A stretch of 64,000 bases of DNA from Candidatus Terraquivivens yellowstonensis (lineage in GTDB: Archaea; Thermoproteota; Nitrososphaeria_A; Caldarchaeales; Wolframiiraptoraceae), in NCBI GenBank assembly GCA_023539445.1, contig JAKCEW010000005.1, positions 1 to 64,000 on the forward strand, written 5' to 3'. Below are positions 33,796 through 42,193 of this stretch, piece by piece. The notes beneath the pieces were generated by a model. It had not been told where the DNA came from, ran no database searches, and was given only the letters and a program-made list of their open reading frames with translations. The stretch's first letter is position 1; every line of letters begins with the position of its first letter. The translations under genes and the position numbers were made by a program.

Positions 33796-34656
33796 TCAAA
33801 AGCTGGAAAGTCGGGCGACCACACACATGGAAATTTCGTCAAAACGGACAGAGAAGCCGGCCTCTCTCAGCCTCTTCATCACGCCCACCCAAAGCCTTAT
33901 GCCCCTTTTTATTCCAGGCTGGCCGACATAGTGAATCAAAATACCGTTTGGCTTTAAGACCGTGGCAAGCTTCTTATAAAATTCCAAACTGTAAAGGTGA
34001 CCGGCGAGAGAAAGCCGTGGTGGATCATGTATTACAACGTTAAACTCTTTTCCAAAAGAATCTAAAACTTCATACACATCGCCAAGGATTACCTCAACGT
34101 TCTCGTTATCCAACCCCCTTGACCAAGGATTGATCCTAGCAAGCTCCAGCACGTTCCTATCCACTTCCACTGTGACGACGGAGGCCGCACCCCTAGAGAT
34201 AGCGCCTATGGCCGTGTAGCCTAAACCCATACAAGTATCTAGAACGCTCTTACCGCGAAAGCTTTCAACGTTCCTAAGCTTAAGCTTTGTATCTTCATCC
34301 GGTGTGATGTCCTTTACTCTATGCATGTGTATCCCGTCAATCTCCAAAGTCGGTGGCCTTCCCCACTTCACCAATACGAGCTTGTAAAAGTGCTCGCCGA
34401 CTATTGCCGCCGGCTCCACGGCTCCCGCCCTCAAAACATACACATCTCGCGGTCTTTTCGCGGACTCTTCTATTACCTTCCAGTCCACGAACCTACCTCT
34501 GACTTCTACGCCCGCCCTCGTCAATCTACACAACTCTTTCGATAGCGCGAGGTCGAAAGAGAGCGTGACTTCGGAAAGGTTACGCCTCTTAGCCTCGAGC
34601 AGCTCTTTCGCGACGGGCTCTGCAAGCAATGGTTCGTTAATCGGTTCAAACTTCAT
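33796..34656 (-). CDS. Predicted archaeal SAM-dependent methyltransferase (COG2521-like)
   Basis: About 286 residues from the Met at 34656 ('MKFEPINEPLLAEPVAKELL'). The class I SAM site is 'VLDTCMGLGYTAIGA' (about 140-154), followed by 'VTVEVDRNVLELA' and 'NVVIHDPPRLSL', the position of a (D/N)PP motif. The first 100 residues may bind substrate. Such proteins are conserved in archaea, with RNA or protein substrate unknown. The ORF track extends 130 codons further, but that stretch is antisense to dtdA; the TATA box CTTAAATA 28 nt upstream fixes the start here. Confidence 0.84.
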   Translation of the reverse strand: MKFEPINEPLLAEPVAKELLEAKRRNLSEVTLSFDLALSKELCRLTRAGVEVRGRFVDWKVIEESAKRPRDVYVLRAGAVEPAAIVGEHFYKLVLVKWGRPPTLEIDGIHMHRVKDITPDEDTKLKLRNVESFRGKSVLDTCMGLGYTAIGAISRGAASVVTVEVDRNVLELARINPWSRGLDNENVEVILGDVYEVLDSFGKEFNVVIHDPPRLSLAGHLYSLEFYKKLATVLKPNGILIHYVGQPGIKRGIRLWVGVMKRLREAGFSVRFDEISMCVVARLSSF

Positions 34657-34664
34657 CATGGAAC

Positions 34665-34687
34665 GGTTAAAGCCCAGTGTATTTAAG
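34665..34687. promoter_or_regulatory. Back-to-back TATA boxes of the methyltransferase and dtdA
   Basis: The minus-strand CTTAAATA (34680-34687) is centred 28 nt before the methyltransferase ATG at 34656. The plus-strand GGTTAAAG (34665-34672) is centred 28 nt before the GTG at 34697. Both genes thus appear leaderless, and each core promoter lies in the 40-bp divergent gap. Confidence 0.55.
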
Positions 34688-34696
34688 CAAAATCCT

Positions 34697-35512
34697 GTGA
34701 TAAAGGCGAAGGCCGCAATATTGACATCAACGAGGGATGCCGCATCGATGCTTGTGAGGGGCATACTGTTAGAAAACTTTGGATTTAAGGAAACCGACTG
34801 GTACTTTAACGGTAACCCCGTCTTCATGAAAAATGACGTACTCCTTGTGACGCTCGATGTACTGTTAATACATGCGGAGGGTATAGATGAGAGGCTAGAC
34901 GTACCCCTTCTCGTGGCCGTCTCGAAACACGTATCGGAGAAGGGCATAAAGGCGCTGCTCACGCATCCTGTCGGAAACTGGGGCTCAGATGCAAGCCAAG
35001 GTGGTATGGCATTCAAGGTTTCTAGAACGTCTTGTGCCGCACTCACAACATCTTTGATGACGCTTTACGAGGAGTCAAGCTCGCTACACGGCTGGTCGGT
35101 GGGTCTTGAGGTAACGCACCATGGTCCATTTAGTACAAAGCCTCTAATATTCGTGGAATTCGGCGGTCCGGAGAACGAGCTAAACAACATTAAAGCGGCT
35201 GAGGTCGTGGCAGCCGCGGCAGTTGCCGCGATTGAAAGACCAAAGCTTTTGGAACCTGCTATAGGCTTTGGAGGCGGACATTATGCCCCGCTATTCACAA
35301 AACTCGTACTCTCTGGCGAATACTCGTTTGGCCACATGATACCGAAGTATGCCTTCCCGATAACCAAGGAGGTCGTGTTACAGGCTTTTGAGATGACGGT
35401 CGAAAAGCCCGAGGTAGCCGTGATGGATTGGAAAGGTATTCCTAGTGTAGACCGCCAGGCACTTCAATCAATGTTAGAGGAATTTGGAAAAAGGGTAGTA
35501 AAGAAAAGGTGA
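34697..35512 (+). CDS. dtdA: D-aminoacyl-tRNA deacylase (archaeal type, DtdA)
   Basis: About 271 residues from GTG 34697. It hydrolyses D-amino acids from mischarged tRNA. The family core 'THPVGNWG' and 'THHGPF' with 'VEFGG' and 'AIGFGGGHYAP' is present. The longer start in the ORF track adds 44 residues that overlap the divergent methyltransferase and are not homologous to the usual N-terminus, which begins with a beta strand such as 'KAAILTSTRDAASM'. The TATA box position agrees with the GTG. An MgtE-like operon follows 44 nt after its stop. Confidence 0.93.
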   Translation: MIKAKAAILTSTRDAASMLVRGILLENFGFKETDWYFNGNPVFMKNDVLLVTLDVLLIHAEGIDERLDVPLLVAVSKHVSEKGIKALLTHPVGNWGSDASQGGMAFKVSRTSCAALTTSLMTLYEESSSLHGWSVGLEVTHHGPFSTKPLIFVEFGGPENELNNIKAAEVVAAAAVAAIERPKLLEPAIGFGGGHYAPLFTKLVLSGEYSFGHMIPKYAFPITKEVVLQAFEMTVEKPEVAVMDWKGIPSVDRQALQSMLEEFGKRVVKKR

Positions 35513-35556
35513 TTCCGTAAAGGGTACAGCAAATATTTATTATCACATGCTCGTAA

Positions 35557-36120
35557 GTGCTCGTCGATATGAGTGAAGTTAAGAAAATAGTGAAAGAGTC
35601 CACGATTGCAGAAATACTATCCGTCAGCGGTGGTATTGTAGCGGGCATCATCCTCTCTTCGATGACTGGTGTTCTAGAAAAGGTTCCCGGCATGTTAGCG
35701 GCGATACCGGCTTTCCTGAACATGAGGGGGGCCATATTCTCCTCGTTTGGTGCAAGGATTTCCACAAGGCTTCATATCGGTGAGCTGGAGCCTGTTTACA
35801 GGTTAAGGGGTCTTGCCCTTGAGGAAGTGCTCGCATCCTTCACCTTGGGTATATCCCAATCGGTACTTATCGGGATATTCGCGTATCTGGTATCTTTATG
35901 TATGGGCGTTAACCCTTCCTTGCTGTATTTATTGGGAATTTTTGCACTTGCAGGTTTTCTTTCTAACGTGATAATGATAACCATAACGTTCTTTTCAGAC
36001 ATATGGCTTTACAGGCGCGGGATAGACCCGGATAACGTCATCGGACCATACATAACGACAGTCGGCGATACGATAGGTCTCCTAACAATTATAGCCTCAG
36101 CTAAGGTGTTGGGCCTATGA
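35557..36120 (+). CDS. MgtE-like membrane domain, first half
   Basis: A 187-residue integral membrane protein with about five hydrophobic helices. Features of the MgtE/SLC41 transport domain are 'PAFLNMRGAIFSSFGARIST' (the pore signature region) and 'FFSDIWLYRRGIDPDNVIGP' with 'TTVGDTIGL', where Asp residues line the Mg site in characterised MgtE. It lacks the cytoplasmic N and CBS domains of bacterial MgtE. It overlaps the second half-transporter by 4 nt (ATGA), so the two probably form a heterodimer for divalent cations. Confidence 0.88.
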   Translation: MLVDMSEVKKIVKESTIAEILSVSGGIVAGIILSSMTGVLEKVPGMLAAIPAFLNMRGAIFSSFGARISTRLHIGELEPVYRLRGLALEEVLASFTLGISQSVLIGIFAYLVSLCMGVNPSLLYLLGIFALAGFLSNVIMITITFFSDIWLYRRGIDPDNVIGPYITTVGDTIGLLTIIASAKVLGL

Positions 36121-36677
36121 CCAAGATTTTCTGGAAGCTCTTGAAGGAAAGCCAAATACCTCTAACATTGGCTGCAGCTTTCGGAGTACTTTCGGGAGCT
36201 CTTTTGGAAATGCGATTGGAAACCCTCATATCGTTACCCATATTGCTAGCCATAGTCCCGCCGCTTAATGATATGGCCGGCGATTTAGGGACGATCATCG
36301 TGGCAAGACTTACGACAGCCTTCTACCTTGGTTCGGTCGAGCCGAGGTTGCGCAGGAATAAGGGTTTGCGCATGAACCTATTTTCGCTCATGTTGGTTAG
36401 CGCAATAGTTGTGCTCTACATAGGCCTCATACTTTCTCCTGTTTACTCAGCAACGTTGAATACGGGTGGTATGCTGCTTACCGTGTTCGCTATGGTCGTG
36501 CTTGCCGGCATGATGGGTGTTTTCTTCACATTATTGTCTGGTATATTCCTATCAGTGTTAAGCTTCAAGAAGGGATACAACCCCGATACGGTAGTAATGC
36601 CCATAATAACGCTCATAGGGGATTTCTTGAGTATCGTAAGCATCCTGTTCGTCGCAAAAATTTTTGGTTTGATCTAG
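36117..36677 (+). CDS. MgtE-like membrane domain, second half
   Basis: A 186-residue protein paralogous to the previous one, with 'PLNDMAGDLGTIIVARLTTA' at the signature region and 'KKGYNPDTVVMPIITLIGDF' near the end. It too has about five helices and no CBS or N domain. Bacterial MgtE is a homodimer of a single domain; here two different genes supply the halves. The partner downstream, a PhoU/TrkA-C protein, likely provides the cytoplasmic regulatory part. The substrate is inferred to be magnesium or another divalent cation. Confidence 0.88.
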   Translation: MTKIFWKLLKESQIPLTLAAAFGVLSGALLEMRLETLISLPILLAIVPPLNDMAGDLGTIIVARLTTAFYLGSVEPRLRRNKGLRMNLFSLMLVSAIVVLYIGLILSPVYSATLNTGGMLLTVFAMVVLAGMMGVFFTLLSGIFLSVLSFKKGYNPDTVVMPIITLIGDFLSIVSILFVAKIFGLI

Positions 36678-36689
36678 CCTTTATAAAGG
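36678..36689. promoter_or_regulatory. Palindrome CCTTTATAAAGG after the MgtE-like pair
   Basis: A perfect 12-bp palindrome begins directly after the TAG stop of the second half-transporter. It contains a TATA-like core, but lies about 65 nt before the next gene. It could be an operator or a weak hairpin between the transporter pair and the regulator gene. Confidence 0.4.
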
Positions 36690-36748
36690 GTTGTGCTAAA
36701 TTATATATCGAGCTTGCACAATAAAAATAGCGAGGTTAGGAGGTACAG

Positions 36749-37972
36749 TTGTCTAAGACCTCCAAACAACGAAAGTTAAAACCTGCGAATTTGAAGGATA
36801 TAATAACCCAGATGAAGGATACGTCAGAATTGATGCTAGACCTTGCCTTCTCGACGATACTCTTTGAGGAGGACTATTTTGCGGAAGAAGTTCTCGAGCT
36901 TGAAGAGAAGATGACGGAGCTATGCTTCAAAGCAAGAGAGGTCATAATACAGGCCTCGAAGGGTATAAAAGAAGTTGAGAGTCTCTCAGCGGTCCTTCAA
37001 ATAATTCAGGCCGCAGAAAAAGTCAGCAACGCTGCTGTTGAGATAGCAACAATAGAGCTTAGGGACATAGGTCTTCCAAAAGCATTCTTCAAGACAATAC
37101 ATCTCATCGAAGAAACGATAACGTCATTGATCGTGCCAGAGAATTCAGCCGCTATCGGGAAGAGGCTGGAATACATAGAGAAGGAGACCGGTATGCAGAT
37201 AATTACGATGAAGAGGGACGGCCAGTGGTTGATAAAGCCTGATGGCAAAATAACCTTGAAGGCGGGCGATAGGTTGATAGCAAAAGGACCGTTCGAGGCT
37301 CTTTCCAATTTTGAGGTTTTCGTATTAGGCAAACATGTGATGATACCGAGCATATCGGAGTTGATGGAGCCAGATTCCCAAAGGAGGATTCGTGAAATGT
37401 TGGTCGAAATGATGAACCTTTCGCAACTTTCTGTGGACCTAGCGTATTCCTCGACGATATTTTATAATAAAGAGATAGCTGAGGAGGTGTTAAAAGTAGA
37501 AGAAAAGATGAACTGTATGCAGGAGACCGTAGAGCATGAAATCTTGCTTTTTGCAAAGGTGACTGATAACGTAAAGCTTCTAAGAGGGTTATTGAGACTT
37601 GCTTGGGCGTTAGAGACCATAACGGATGCTAGCGTTGAGATGGCAAAGGTCGTCTTGAGCGGTGTAGCCCTGCATCCAATATTTGTGTCAGCGATGGGTG
37701 AAAGCGACGAGGTGATAAGTAAGATAGAAGTCAAGCCAAATAGCAAGCTGGACGGTCTGACCGTTGCGGAGTGCGGGCTTCAGTCTGACATGGGCATCCA
37801 GATAGTGACGATAAGGAAGGCGCTTACGGGTAAATGGGAGTATTATCCGAAGGGCGATACCAAGATAGAGGCCGGCGACGTCCTCATAATAAAGGGCAGT
37901 AAGGAGGCGATCGATTCTCTCATCAGCTTAACCGCAACGGAGAGTGCTCCAAATGAGTCCGGAGAAGTTTAA
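36749..37972 (+). CDS. PhoU / TrkA-C domain regulator of the MgtE-like transporter
   Basis: A 407-residue cytosolic protein made of a duplicated unit: a PhoU-like helical domain (about 10-115 and 215-320) followed by a TrkA-C domain (about 125-205 and 325-395; 'GDRLIAKGPFEALSNF' and 'GDVLIIKGSKEAIDSL'). This is the COG3273 layout. TrkA-C domains bind small ligands such as cyclic dinucleotides or ATP in channel regulators. Its position after two MgtE halves suggests that it gates or senses for them. It has a strong ribosome-binding site AGGAGGT (36738-36744) before the TTG start. Confidence 0.88.
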   Translation: MSKTSKQRKLKPANLKDIITQMKDTSELMLDLAFSTILFEEDYFAEEVLELEEKMTELCFKAREVIIQASKGIKEVESLSAVLQIIQAAEKVSNAAVEIATIELRDIGLPKAFFKTIHLIEETITSLIVPENSAAIGKRLEYIEKETGMQIITMKRDGQWLIKPDGKITLKAGDRLIAKGPFEALSNFEVFVLGKHVMIPSISELMEPDSQRRIREMLVEMMNLSQLSVDLAYSSTIFYNKEIAEEVLKVEEKMNCMQETVEHEILLFAKVTDNVKLLRGLLRLAWALETITDASVEMAKVVLSGVALHPIFVSAMGESDEVISKIEVKPNSKLDGLTVAECGLQSDMGIQIVTIRKALTGKWEYYPKGDTKIEAGDVLIIKGSKEAIDSLISLTATESAPNESGEV

Positions 37973-38474
37973 TCTGATAGTGACGACGCCAAGGGGGATG
38001 GAGTCGATCTCAGCATCCGAGCTAACAGATATATTAAACCGCATGGGTGACCCGTCTCCTAAAGTCGAGCAGACCAGAATCTCGGGGCTTCTAACAGCTA
38101 AAACCTCTCTAAATCCTGTTGAGGTGGTTGAGAAGTTGAAGGAGATTGTTGAAAAGGAGCCGTGGTTTATCAGGAACATACAAAGGGTCATACCGATCGA
38201 AGAGGTCGTAGAAACAAATACAGAAAAGATAGCGGATGCCGCCTTTAGGCTTGCTCAAATAATACCTGAAGGACACACGTTCCGGGTCACAGTTGAGAAG
38301 AGACATACGCAACTCTCTAGTAGGGAGATAATAGAGGCTGTGGCCGCTAGAATCAACAGAAAGGTTAATTTGGAGAGACCGGACTGGGTTGTTCTCGTCG
38401 AGGTTCTGGGCGGCCTAACCGGTATCTCTGTAATCAAGCCGAACCAAATATTCAGCGCCTCAAAGCACGGTTGA
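37953..38474 (+). CDS. THUMP-domain protein (TAN1-like)
   Basis: About 173 residues from ATG 37953. The C-terminal part (about 75-165) is a THUMP RNA-binding domain ('FRVTVEKRHTQLSSREIIEA' and 'VNLERPDWVVLVEVLGG'). The N-terminal part ('NLIVTTPRGMESISASELT') is the typical companion fold. Without a catalytic domain, it resembles archaeal Tan1 homologues, which bind tRNA for N4-acetylcytidine formation; other THUMP partners are possible. It overlaps the PhoU/TrkA-C gene by 20 nt, which seems to be transcriptional rather than functional linkage. Confidence 0.82.
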   Translation: MSPEKFNLIVTTPRGMESISASELTDILNRMGDPSPKVEQTRISGLLTAKTSLNPVEVVEKLKEIVEKEPWFIRNIQRVIPIEEVVETNTEKIADAAFRLAQIIPEGHTFRVTVEKRHTQLSSREIIEAVAARINRKVNLERPDWVVLVEVLGGLTGISVIKPNQIFSASKHG

Positions 38475-38479
38475 GTAAG

Positions 38480-39406
38480 CTAGCCAATATAGCCTCTTGC
38501 TATCCTTAACGCTTTTCTCACGACATCAGTAGCCGACTTACCGAAGATGTAAGTCATAGGTTCCAAGCCAACACCTCCCTTATCGAATACAACGTCCAGA
38601 TCGTTATACTTCCTGAAAGCGGCAGCAATTGCCTCTATTACGGCCTCCTCGCCACTCGCATCCCCCTTTTCCGTATAAGCTAAGTTCATACCAAGCTTCT
38701 TAACAGCAGCCTCGACCCCCTCATCGTACTTCATGTTCATGACAGCTCTGACTTCATTCTTGACGCTCCTAACCCGCAGAAGCACCTTTGCCATGTGCTT
38801 CGAGGCACCAAACTCAGGCCTACTCATGGATTTCGGCCGGTCCCTCAGAGCGACGATTCTTCCTGGTACAGCAGCAACATCCATCTCAGACTTGGCATCT
38901 TTTAACGACATGGCGATGTTGACTGCCACCTCAGGTATCAGCTTGACGAAATAGCTCGACTCTTCGAGCATAGAGAGCGCATGCTCCATATCCTTCAGTA
39001 TCTCCATATGTTCAACGGATGGATGCTCTGGAGCTTTGAGGCACACGTCGCATTCACCCAACGATGGGTACAAGCTTTTATGGTAATCACAAAGTAATCC
39101 CCTCGAAAGCATTCCTTTCCAGAAGGCACAAAATGTCTCGTTTGCCTTTCCTACACTCTCTAACATGTCGTTGGAGACGAGCTTCACAAGCTTGTCAGCT
39201 TCATCTAAGGGTATGCCTATGGATTGAAGCTTCTTCTTGTAGTAGTCGGGATCTTTTGATAAGTATAGGCTAACGGCTGCCTGTGTTATCCCGAGAAGGG
39301 TGGCTATCCTCGATTGACTCAAACCGCTTTTCCTGAGCTCGAGCGCAACCAGACCCCTGATCGCTGGCAAAAAATCTCGAACCATTATCTCGCATGGAGG
39401 AAACAT
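38480..39406 (-). CDS. thiR: ThiR-like transcription regulator with ThiN domain
   Basis: A 308-residue protein. Residues 15-55 hold a helix-turn-helix ('SQSRIATLLGITQAAVSLYL'), the middle (about 90-125) has Cys residues in 'CDYHKSLYPSLGECDVC', and the C-terminal half is a thiamine-phosphate synthase ThiN-like ligand domain ('SRPEFGASKHMAKVLLRV', 'VVFDKGGVGLEPMTYIFG'). In archaea this architecture is the repressor ThiR, which senses thiamine phosphates and controls thiamine genes. None of those genes is adjacent. A minus-strand TATAAAAC-type box lies about 31-38 nt upstream (39437-39444). Confidence 0.87.
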   Translation of the reverse strand: MFPPCEIMVRDFLPAIRGLVALELRKSGLSQSRIATLLGITQAAVSLYLSKDPDYYKKKLQSIGIPLDEADKLVKLVSNDMLESVGKANETFCAFWKGMLSRGLLCDYHKSLYPSLGECDVCLKAPEHPSVEHMEILKDMEHALSMLEESSYFVKLIPEVAVNIAMSLKDAKSEMDVAAVPGRIVALRDRPKSMSRPEFGASKHMAKVLLRVRSVKNEVRAVMNMKYDEGVEAAVKKLGMNLAYTEKGDASGEEAVIEAIAAAFRKYNDLDVVFDKGGVGLEPMTYIFGKSATDVVRKALRIARGYIG

Positions 39407-39515
39407 TCCGTTCTATTGCTGTGTTTGTTACGGTGGTTTTATAACTTTATGTTACGTTAGGAGCAAAAATGTATTTGTCCGGCCGCTTTCTATACTTTGT
39501 AAAGGTTGAGGCGCT

Positions 39516-40559
39516 TTGGCCCACGTCATGCAGCTTCCTAACATAGTGATCATCGGAAGAAACCTGAAGAACAGAGTCGCCGAGGTTGTGCTTACAGCAT
39601 CGGGCGGTCAGCCAGTACTCATAATTACGGGAAAGACTGCTTATAGCATATACGGGCGCTCGGTCTCCGAGGCGATAGCAGAAGGGGCCGATGTGGAGGT
39701 ACACAGTATTGAAAACGAGATCTCTCAAGAGTTGGATATTATTCACAAAATTCTTTCTAAAAGAAGGTTCGGCGCGGTCGTTGGGATAGGTGGCGGTAGG
39801 GTAATAGACGTGGCTAAAGCATCGGCTCATGAGGCGGGTGTGCGATTCGTCAGTGTTCCGACAGTTGCATCTCACGACGGTATAGCAAGCCCCATGGTCT
39901 CCGCGATGGATAACAATCAACCATACTCTAGGATGGCGAGCATGCCGTTTGCCATAGTGGCAGACATAGACGTTATAGAAAAGGCTCCGCATAGATACGT
40001 GGCAAGCGGTTGTGGGGACCTTGTGGCTAAGTACACAGCAGTCAGGGATTGGAGGTTGAGTCATAAGGTTACTGGCGAGTACTTCGGTGATTATGCGGCA
40101 AGCCTCGCATACATGAGCGCAGAGATAATTTTCAGGAATGCAAAAAAGATAGGTGAAAGAAGACAGGACAGTGTCAGGACGGTCGTTGAGGCCTTGATAA
40201 GCGCGGGTGTGGCAATGGGCATAGCCGGGAGTAGCAGACCGTGCAGCGGCTCCGAACATTTGATATGTCATGCACTGGGCCGTCTTATGGAAGACCCGCC
40301 ATTGCACGGCGAAAGGTGTGGCGTCTCCACGATATTTGCGGCATTAGCGCATAAAGCCGCATGGAAAAAGGTCAAAGCCGCATTGTCCTCAATAGGCGCA
40401 CCATCGAATTTATCGGAATTGGGAGTTGACGAGCAGACATTCGTTAAGGCAGTCATTATGGCACCGGATATAAGACCGGATAGATACACAATACTCCATA
40501 AACTAAGATTGGCAGAGTCGGACGTAAGGCGGATGCTTAGGGAGGCCGAACTTAGCTAA
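39516..40559 (+). CDS. egsA: sn-Glycerol-1-phosphate dehydrogenase
   Basis: A 347-residue NAD(P)-dependent enzyme that reduces dihydroxyacetone phosphate to sn-glycerol-1-phosphate, the stereo-specific backbone of archaeal lipids. Visible: 'GIGGGRVIDVAKASAHEAG' (nucleotide site, about 88-106), 'SVPTVASHDGIASPM' and the metal ligands in 'SGCGDLVAKYTAVRDW', 'SEHLICHAL' and 'HGERCGVSTI'. Length is normal. The start is TTG at 39516 (or ATG at 39528). The 3' end overlaps the fumarase beta gene by 4 nt on the opposite strand. Confidence 0.96.
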   Translation: MAHVMQLPNIVIIGRNLKNRVAEVVLTASGGQPVLIITGKTAYSIYGRSVSEAIAEGADVEVHSIENEISQELDIIHKILSKRRFGAVVGIGGGRVIDVAKASAHEAGVRFVSVPTVASHDGIASPMVSAMDNNQPYSRMASMPFAIVADIDVIEKAPHRYVASGCGDLVAKYTAVRDWRLSHKVTGEYFGDYAASLAYMSAEIIFRNAKKIGERRQDSVRTVVEALISAGVAMGIAGSSRPCSGSEHLICHALGRLMEDPPLHGERCGVSTIFAALAHKAAWKKVKAALSSIGAPSNLSELGVDEQTFVKAVIMAPDIRPDRYTILHKLRLAESDVRRMLREAELS

Positions 40560-41155
40560 AGCTTCAGCTTTGCGTAAGCTTCCTTCAGGTTCTGCTCGAC
40601 CTTCTCTTTTATCTGCTCGTAGTAGTTATTGCCCTTAGAATCTATGATGACGAACAGCGGCCCGAATTCCTTTACCTCCATGACCCAGATGGCCTCTGGA
40701 ACGCCCAAATCTAGCCAGTGAACGCCTGTGATCCTTTGGATAGCCTTAGCACCTAAGGCACCAGCACCGCCGGTGAATATCGTGTAAACCGCGCCGAACT
40801 TCTTACAAGCCTCCGCCGTGCGTTTTCCCATACCACCTTTTCCTATGATTATCCTCACCCCAGACTTCTCTATGAAGTCGTACTCGTATGCCTCTATCCT
40901 AGTACTGGTCGTAGGTCCTGCAGATACGATCTCCCACTCACCATCTTTTTTCTTGACTATTGGGCCCATGTGGTATATTGCCATGCCCCTGAAATCTACT
41001 GGGAGCTTCTCTCCTCTTGCTATGAGTTCAAGCGCCCTTTTGTGACCTGCATCCCTCAACGTATATACAGTTCCCGTGAGGTACACTATATCGCCGATTG
41101 AAAGTTTTCTGACCTCTTCTTCACTGACCGGTGTTCTCAAATTATATTCCGCCAT
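40556..41155 (-). CDS. fumB: Class I fumarate hydratase, beta subunit
   Basis: A 199-residue protein corresponding to the C-terminal domain of class I (iron-sulphur) fumarase or L(+)-tartrate dehydratase beta subunit. Conserved segments: 'GDIVYLTGTVYTLRDAGHKR', 'GPTTSTRIEAYEYDFIEKSG', 'GKGGMGKRT' and 'HWLDLGVPEAIWVMEV'. It interconverts fumarate and malate with the alpha subunit in the (reductive or oxidative) citrate cycle. The alpha gene is immediately upstream with a 2-nt gap. Tartrate dehydratase cannot be excluded by sequence. Confidence 0.93.
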   Translation of the reverse strand: MAEYNLRTPVSEEEVRKLSIGDIVYLTGTVYTLRDAGHKRALELIARGEKLPVDFRGMAIYHMGPIVKKKDGEWEIVSAGPTTSTRIEAYEYDFIEKSGVRIIIGKGGMGKRTAEACKKFGAVYTIFTGGAGALGAKAIQRITGVHWLDLGVPEAIWVMEVKEFGPLFVIIDSKGNNYYEQIKEKVEQNLKEAYAKLKL

Positions 41156-41157
41156 GC

Positions 41158-42078
41158 TTACACCTCCTCTTCAAGAAAGCTGTGGCTTGGATAAGTAACT
41201 TTCCCGTCCGCCGTGATCTTCATCGTCGCCCTCCTAGCCGCCCAGCAGAAAACCATGACAGAGATGGCATACGTGGCAGGATGTCTCTCAGCTATTTCGA
41301 TATGCACGTCCAGTGCCGTGGGCCCGCTACCCGTGCCGTGAACGCCCCATCCCAATGAGTTCACGGCATCCAAAAGCTTCTTCTCAATCTCTGCAATTTT
41401 AGGGTCTGGATGCCTTTCACCTACAGGTCTCAATAAACCCCTTTTAGCCATCTTGACGGCTATCTCGCCCGTAGCTCCTATGCCGAGTGCTATGATGTTT
41501 GGTGGACAGGTTCTGGGGCCCGCATCGAATGCCGTGTCTATCGCAGCCTTTAACGCTCCTTCCAAGCCTTCAGCTGGTGTAAGCACCTTCATCATGCTTA
41601 CTGCCTCACTACCCCCGCCCTTAAGCATCACCGTTATCTCCGCCTCATCGCTGTTTGGAACGACCTCCCAGTCTATCCAAGGTAGGTAGTTGCCTACGTT
41701 GTTTCCCGTATTCTTGCCTGTTATAACGTCCACGACATTCGGCCTAAGGGGTATGAGCTCCGTGGCTTTGGCTGTAGCTTCACGTAATATTCTCGGAAGA
41801 GAACCCATGTATGGGAACTTCTCACCAACCTTGACGTAGAAGAGAATGGCGCCTGTATCTTGGCATAAAGGTCTCTTCTCCTTTTCAGCTATTTCAAGGT
41901 TGTCAAGGATTGCGCGGAGCATCTTCTTCTGCAGTTCACCCTTTTCTTTTTTGTATGCCTCCTCCAGCGCATTCTTAACATCCCTTGGAAGGTATACGGC
42001 AGCAGCCATCAGAAGTTTAATTGTAGCTTGCTTTATCTTCTCCTCAAACTCCTGAGGAGAAATGCTAGCACCAACCAA
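41158..42078 (-). CDS. fumA: Class I fumarate hydratase, alpha subunit
   Basis: A 306-residue subunit carrying the [4Fe-4S] cluster ligands: 'PLCQDTGAILFYVKVG' (about 75-90), 'RTCPPNIIALGIGATGE' (about 190-206) and the later Cys in 'MVFCWAARRA'. It pairs with the beta subunit next to it. The enzyme is oxygen-sensitive, which fits the anaerobic or microaerobic style suggested by the ferredoxin oxidoreductase elsewhere in the window. The start is TTG; AAATATATAC lies about 37 nt upstream on the minus strand. The cupin gene diverges from it. Confidence 0.94.
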   Translation of the reverse strand: MVGASISPQEFEEKIKQATIKLLMAAAVYLPRDVKNALEEAYKKEKGELQKKMLRAILDNLEIAEKEKRPLCQDTGAILFYVKVGEKFPYMGSLPRILREATAKATELIPLRPNVVDVITGKNTGNNVGNYLPWIDWEVVPNSDEAEITVMLKGGGSEAVSMMKVLTPAEGLEGALKAAIDTAFDAGPRTCPPNIIALGIGATGEIAVKMAKRGLLRPVGERHPDPKIAEIEKKLLDAVNSLGWGVHGTGSGPTALDVHIEIAERHPATYAISVMVFCWAARRATMKITADGKVTYPSHSFLEEEV

Positions 42079-42136
42079 GACCCATCGAGTTTATGTTGAA
42101 GACTTCTTATGTATATATTTTATCGTGTAAAAAGTT

Positions 42137-42146
42137 GCATCGATGC
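42137..42146. promoter_or_regulatory. Palindrome GCATCGATGC in the fumA/cupin divergent gap
   Basis: A perfect 10-bp palindrome lies about 20 bp upstream of the cupin TATA box (GCTTAAATATGG, 42159-42170; centred about 29 nt before the ATG 42194). The position would suit an activator or shared regulator of both divergent genes, but no protein is assigned. Confidence 0.35.
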
Positions 42147-42193
42147 GATGAGACTAAGCTTAAATATGGTACGGCGTTTTAAAGTAACGTAAG

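Noticed and set aside
34659-35046. N-terminal 130 residues of the 416-residue ORF on the minus strand
   Set aside because: It is antisense to dtdA, of low-complexity composition, and the methyltransferase domain starts only after Met131, where a TATA box fits.
39447-40307. 286-residue minus-strand ORF
   Set aside because: It is a full-length shadow of the sn-glycerol-1-phosphate dehydrogenase gene with a composition (many Cys, His, Tyr) typical of antisense frames.
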